DNA of 44,794 nucleotides from Pseudomonadota bacterium (GTDB taxonomy: Bacteria > Pseudomonadota > Alphaproteobacteria > Acetobacterales > Acetobacteraceae), in NCBI GenBank assembly GCA_021780935.1, contig JAJXXT010000110.1, forward strand, positions 1-44,794, read 5' to 3'. This document shows positions 42,380-44,794 of this stretch, piece by piece; the stretch's first letter is position 1, and every line of letters begins with the position of its first letter. A program made the translations under genes and the position numbers. The notes beneath the pieces were generated by a model that saw nothing but the letters and a program-made list of their open reading frames with translations, was not told the origin of the DNA and did not search any database.

Positions 42380-42547
42380 TCAGCGCCGGCCGCGATGGGT
42401 CGCGACCCAGTCCGCCTGGGCCGACGAGAGGCCGAGATCCTTCAGCATCCGCTCGTCCCGCTCGCCCAGGCGCGGGCGCGCGAGATGGTTGGCCATCCGC
42501 GAAAGGATCCGGCTGACGCCGGCGAGCCGCCTGGTGGGGATACGCAT
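42380..42547 (-). CDS. DUF1127-like small protein
   Basis: 55 residues, Arg-rich. RPRLGERDERMLKDLGLSSAQADWVA resembles the DUF1127 consensus, in which a basic region leads to an L-x-D-x-G-L-S motif. Such proteins in alphaproteobacteria are linked to RNA binding and phosphate or stress adaptation. AAGGAG lies 6 bases before the ATG. It is convergent with the MocR gene (4 bp apart) and divergent from the LysR gene. Confidence 0.7.
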   Translation of the reverse strand: MRIPTRRLAGVSRILSRMANHLARPRLGERDERMLKDLGLSSAQADWVATHRGRR

Positions 42548-42623
42548 GGAACACTCCTTGGTTCGGGCCATCGTTCGGGTGACGCCCCGGAGATGGTGTC
42601 GCCGCGTGATAAACCAAACGAGT

Positions 42624-42643
42624 TGATTTGATTCCATAAATCA
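42624..42643. promoter_or_regulatory. TGATTT-N8-AAATCA inverted repeat, candidate LysR operator
   Basis: A perfect 6-bp inverted repeat with an 8-base centre lies 14 bp before the LysR start codon, within an AT-rich stretch. LysR regulators typically bind such interrupted palindromes (T-N11-A type) in the divergent region with their target, here the DUF1127 gene. Confidence 0.45.
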
Positions 42644-42657
42644 GACAATCTTATTTC

Positions 42658-43578
42658 ATGTCCAACCCCCGCGCGATCGACCCCGACCTGCTGCGCAGCT
42701 TCGCCTGCATCGCGGAGGAGGGCAGCTTCACCCGCGCCGCGCGGCGTGTGGGGCGCACCCAGGCCGCCGTCTCGATGCAGATGCAGCGGCTGGAGGAGTT
42801 GCTGGGCGTGCGGGTGCTGGTGCGCAGCAAGGGCGGCAGTGTCGGGCTGACGGCGCATGGCCGGTTCCTGCTCGACCGTGCGCGCGACATGCTGGCGGCG
42901 AATGACGGGATCTGGAACGCGTTTCGCAAACCGGCGGTGGCCGGGACGGTGCGGCTCGGCACGCCGGACGATTATGCGCTGCGCTGGCTGCCGCCGATCC
43001 TGCGCGGCTTCGCCGACAGCCATCCGGCGGTGGATGTCGAGGTGGTCTGCATGGAGTCCGAGGCGCTGGTGACGAAGCTGCGCGCCGGCGAGCTCGACCT
43101 GACGCTGGCGAGCGAGGGGGCCGAGCCGCGCGGCTGGCCGGTGCGCGAGCTGTGGCGTGGGCCGCTCGGCTGGGTGACGGCGGAGGGCGTTGCCCCGCAC
43201 GGTGTGCCGCCGCACCGCATGGACCCGATTCCGCTGGCCCTGGCGCACGACGAGGACCGCCCCGGGCGCTGCCTTTCATGGCGCAAGGCGGCGCTGGATG
43301 CGCTCGACCGGGCGGGAAGGCGCTGGCGCGTCGCCTATACCTCGGGCACCCAGATCGGCACCCACGCGCCGGTGCTGGCGGGGCTTGCCATCACCGTCTC
43401 AGCACTGGCCTGGCTGCCGGTGGGGCTGCGCGCGCTGCGGTCGGACGAGGGCCTGCCGGCGCTGCCCGAGTTCTCCATCGTGCTGCTGGAGGCGGAAAAC
43501 CCGGCGCAGCCGGTGACCAGCGCGCTGGCGCACCACATCGCCGCGAGCTTCGGCGCGGCACCAGCGGGAGCCGCCTGA
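42658..43578 (+). CDS. LysR family transcriptional regulator
   Basis: 306 residues, usual LysR length. The helix-turn-helix is at about 9-62: LLRSFACIAEEGSFTRAARRVGRTQAAVSMQMQRLEELLGVRVLVR in outline. The C-terminal effector domain (about 90-295) has the two-lobed periplasmic-binding fold. The effector is unknown. It is divergent from the DUF1127 gene with a palindrome in between, and is followed by a UUCG-capped hairpin and the tyrosine leader. Confidence 0.93.
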   Translation: MSNPRAIDPDLLRSFACIAEEGSFTRAARRVGRTQAAVSMQMQRLEELLGVRVLVRSKGGSVGLTAHGRFLLDRARDMLAANDGIWNAFRKPAVAGTVRLGTPDDYALRWLPPILRGFADSHPAVDVEVVCMESEALVTKLRAGELDLTLASEGAEPRGWPVRELWRGPLGWVTAEGVAPHGVPPHRMDPIPLALAHDEDRPGRCLSWRKAALDALDRAGRRWRVAYTSGTQIGTHAPVLAGLAITVSALAWLPVGLRALRSDEGLPALPEFSIVLLEAENPAQPVTSALAHHIAASFGAAPAGAA

Positions 43579-43590
43579 CCAGCCGGGCGG

Positions 43591-43604
43591 CGCGCTTCGG
43601 CGCG
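43591..43604 (+). terminator. UUCG-tetraloop hairpin after the LysR gene
   Basis: CGCGC-TTCG-GCGCG is a perfect 5-bp stem with the very stable UUCG loop, 13 bases after the LysR stop. There is no T tract, so it may only be a pause or 3'-end structure. It lies directly upstream of TTGACG (43609-43614), a possible -35 for the tyrosine leader. Confidence 0.35.
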
Positions 43605-43608
43605 GCCC

Positions 43609-43639
43609 TTGACGGATGCCCCGTTCTGCGGTGCCCTAT
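43609..43639 (+). promoter_or_regulatory. Possible promoter of the tyrosine leader
   Basis: TTGACG (43609-43614) is a good -35. The -10 is poor: the best candidate is CCCTAT at 43634-43639 with a 19-bp spacer. If used, transcription would start near the leader ATG at 43644, making the leader peptide leaderless. No ribosome-binding site precedes that ATG, in keeping with this, but the promoter is weakly supported. Confidence 0.3.
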
Positions 43640-43643
43640 CGCC

Positions 43644-43688
43644 ATGGTCCGCACCGTCACCAGCCGGTATTACCGCCCGCGTCGATAA
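43644..43688 (+). CDS. Leader peptide with adjacent tyrosine codons
   Basis: A 14-codon frame, MVRTVTSRYYRPRR, ends at TAA 43686-43688. Codons 9 and 10 are TAT TAC. It lies 92 bases before a prephenate dehydrogenase gene and immediately upstream of a set of competing RNA hairpins, so it fits a regulatory leader peptide whose translation senses charged tyrosine tRNA. It lacks a ribosome-binding site and may be leaderless. The frame is open further upstream into the LysR gene, but this ATG is the only nearby start. Confidence 0.65.
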   Translation: MVRTVTSRYYRPRR

Positions 43689-43740
43689 GCGCGGCAGGTC
43701 GGATTCACCCTCGACGATGCCGCCCCCGGGCGGTTTTTTA
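43672..43740 (+). promoter_or_regulatory. Transcription attenuator of prephenate dehydrogenase (tyrosine-type)
   Basis: Three alternative helices can be drawn. 1:2: 43672-43680 pairs with 43689-43699 (nine pairs, two bulges), starting just after the Tyr codons. 2:3 (antiterminator): GCGGCA 43691-43696 pairs with TGCCGC 43718-43723, and GTCG 43698-43701 with CGAC 43712-43715. 3:4 (terminator): GCCGCC-like arm 43719-43724 with 43729-43734, followed by T tract 43734-43739. A ribosome stalled at the Tyr codons would cover segment 1, freeing 2 to pair with 3 and blocking termination; one that reaches the stop codon would favour 3:4. Structures were paired by hand, with no energy calculation. Confidence 0.65.
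43719..43739 (+). terminator. Intrinsic terminator within the tyrosine leader
   Basis: CCGCC-CCCG-GGCGG (43720-43733), extended by one G-U pair, is followed at once by six T residues. It stands 41 bases before the prephenate dehydrogenase start, a position that only makes sense as a conditional terminator. Confidence 0.7.
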
Positions 43741-43780
43741 TTGTTCGGCGGCGGCACAACCCAAAGGAAACGCCGCCCCG

Positions 43781-44536
43781 ATGTCCAGCATCCCCGCCCT
43801 TCCCTCCTGCATCGGCCAGCCTCGCCTTGGATTGATCGGCCTCGGCGCGTTCGGCGCGTTCGCGCACGCCCATCTCGCGCGGCACGTCGCGGTCGTGGCG
43901 CATGATGCCGCGCAGGACGGCGCGAGCCTCGCCGAGGCCGCCGCCTGCCCCGTCGTGGTCCTCGCCGTGCCGCTGGTGGCCCTGGCCGATGTCGCGCGGG
44001 CGATCGCGCCGATCCTGGTGCCGGGCGCGCTGGTCATCGACGTCTGCTCGGTGAAGACACAGCCGCTGGCGCTGCTCGATGCGATCCTGCCGGAGCATGT
44101 CGATATCGTCGGCACGCATCCGCTGTTCGGGCCGCAGAGCGGGCGTGCCGGCATCGCCGGGCTGCCGGTCGCGGTGTGCCCGGCGCGGCGCGGGCGGCGG
44201 CGGCGCCTGGTTGCTCGTTTCCTGGCCGAAACGCTCTCGCTCGACGTGGTGGTGCTGGCGGCGGAGGAGCATGACCGGCAGATGGCGAATGTGCAGGGGC
44301 TCACGCACCTGCTGGCGCGCATCGTGCTGGAGATGGGGGTCGGTGACACGCGGCTGGCCACGCCCACGTTCCGCCACCTGCTGCGCATGGTGGACACGGT
44401 GCGCCATGATTCCGAGGCGCTGTTCCGCACCATCCTCGATGCCAACCCGCATGCCGCGGCGATGCGCGCGCGCTTCCGCGAGGCCGCCGATGCGGTGGAG
44501 ACGCGGCTGGCGCGGCCGGCGAACGTCGTCGCGTGA
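43781..44536 (+). CDS. tyrA: Prephenate dehydrogenase (TyrA family)
   Basis: 251 residues. The NAD(P)-binding motif LGLIGLGAFGAFAHAHLA begins near residue 16, and GTHPLFGPQSGRAGIAGLPV (111-130) contains the catalytic H113 and substrate-binding residues. LTHLLARIVLEMG follows in the helical dimerisation domain. It converts prephenate to 4-hydroxyphenylpyruvate, or arogenate to tyrosine. It is shorter than many TyrA proteins (about 280-300), with a compact C-terminal domain and no ACT domain, so allosteric tyrosine control through ACT is absent, which leaves room for transcriptional control. The ATG at 43781 has AAGGAA 11 bases upstream. Confidence 0.88.
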   Translation: MSSIPALPSCIGQPRLGLIGLGAFGAFAHAHLARHVAVVAHDAAQDGASLAEAAACPVVVLAVPLVALADVARAIAPILVPGALVIDVCSVKTQPLALLDAILPEHVDIVGTHPLFGPQSGRAGIAGLPVAVCPARRGRRRRLVARFLAETLSLDVVVLAAEEHDRQMANVQGLTHLLARIVLEMGVGDTRLATPTFRHLLRMVDTVRHDSEALFRTILDANPHAAAMRARFREAADAVETRLARPANVVA

Positions 44537-44574
44537 CGATGGAGGGTGGAGCGATGGTGGCGTGACCGCGGCCC

Positions 44575-44794
44575 TCAGGCGCTGGCTTCGAGCGCCTCGG
44601 CCGCCTCCAGCCAGCGCGCCTCGGTCGCCTCCTGCTCGCGCGCGAGGGAGGCGAGCTGAAGTTGCAGATCCGGAATATCGGTGCCGTCGGCATAGGTGGC
44701 GGGATCGGCAAGCCTCGCCTCGATGCGCGCGCGCGCCGCGGTGATGCGCACCAGCGCTGCCTCGGCATCGCGCGCCTGGCGGCGCAGCGGCGCC
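44575..44794 (-). CDS. ABC-F type ATPase, C-terminal end (cut by window edge)
   Basis: The minus strand read from the window edge to the TGA at 44575-44577 encodes 72 residues, starting APLRRQARDAEAALVRITAA and ending WLEAAEALEASA. The heptad-like, Glu/Arg/Ala-rich pattern and the DLQLQLASLAREQEATEARWLEAAEAL ending resemble the C-terminal coiled coil of Uup/ABC-F proteins, which act on ribosomes. The ATPase domains lie outside the window, so the assignment rests on this tail. It is convergent with prephenate dehydrogenase, 38 bp apart. Confidence 0.6.
   Translation of the reverse strand, partial: APLRRQARDAEAALVRITAARARIEARLADPATYADGTDIPDLQLQLASLAREQEATEARWLEAAEALEASA

Noticed and set aside
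43616..43780. 55-codon N-terminal extension of prephenate dehydrogenase in the same frame
   Set aside because: It would run through the terminator hairpin and T tract and has no TyrA-like residues; the family's N-terminus begins at the glycine-rich motif just after 43781.

Overview
This 44.8-kb window is a GC-rich chromosomal segment from an alphaproteobacterium, most likely of the family Acetobacteraceae (Rhodospirillales). That placement is inferred from the gene order (rpsF-rpsR-rplI near fabD-fabG-acpP-fabF-mltG, yicC-gmk, lptF-lptG-lptD-surA-rsmA), from the style of the proteins (acidic C-terminal tails on L9 and S6, the KdpA-F set, GT-C-like membrane proteins) and from base composition. 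No rRNA or tRNA gene, CRISPR array, prophage or plasmid backbone is visible. The only mobile-element trace is the 5' end of an IS630-type transposase cut by the left edge. Almost everything is core metabolism and envelope biogenesis, densely packed with many 4-nt ATGA overlaps.

Layout. 1-0.13 kb: IS630 end. 0.25-3.2 kb (minus): cyclopropane-fatty-acid synthase and a polytopic membrane protein. 3.2-4.7 kb (minus): rpsF-rpsR-rplI with a clear promoter and a strong terminal hairpin. 4.8-13.3 kb (minus): one translationally coupled potassium operon, sORF-kdpF-kdpA-kdpB-kdpC-kdpD-kdpE-ptsN-like, preceded by CATAGG direct repeats that look like KdpE sites. 13.3-14.8 kb (minus): queC and a class II glutamine amidotransferase. 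15.0-19.4 kb (plus): fabD, fabG, acpP, fabF, mltG. 19.5-21.2 kb (minus): a metallo-beta-lactamase-fold hydrolase and an SDR oxidoreductase. 21.2-25.2 kb (plus): yicC, gmk, an AEC-type transporter and a second polytopic membrane protein. 25.1-34.3 kb and on to 35.1 kb (minus): cysQ, Sua5/TsaC, a GlcD-type FAD oxidase, then lptF-lptG-lptD-surA-rsmA for LPS export and outer-membrane assembly. 35.3-39.3 kb (plus): VC0807-like membrane protein, two tandem leucyl aminopeptidases, holC. 39.3-42.4 kb: PhzF and LysE genes divergent from a MocR-type regulator. 42.4-43.6 kb: a DUF1127 small protein divergent from a LysR regulator. 43.6-44.5 kb (plus): prephenate dehydrogenase behind an apparent tyrosine-codon attenuator. 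44.6 kb-end (minus): the C-terminus of an ABC-F type ATPase.

The strongest non-coding signal is at 43.64-43.78 kb: a 14-codon reading frame with adjacent TAT TAC tyrosine codons, three mutually exclusive RNA helices and an intrinsic terminator with a T6 tract, directly upstream of the tyrosine-pathway enzyme. It has the complete architecture of a ribosome-stalling attenuator. Other points worth a second look are the EIIA-Ntr-like gene built into the kdp operon, the small hydrophobic ORF before kdpF, TGATAAC direct repeats 31 bp apart at the MocR/LysE divergent promoter, and a 15-bp in-frame repeat that multiplies the start codon of the LysE gene.
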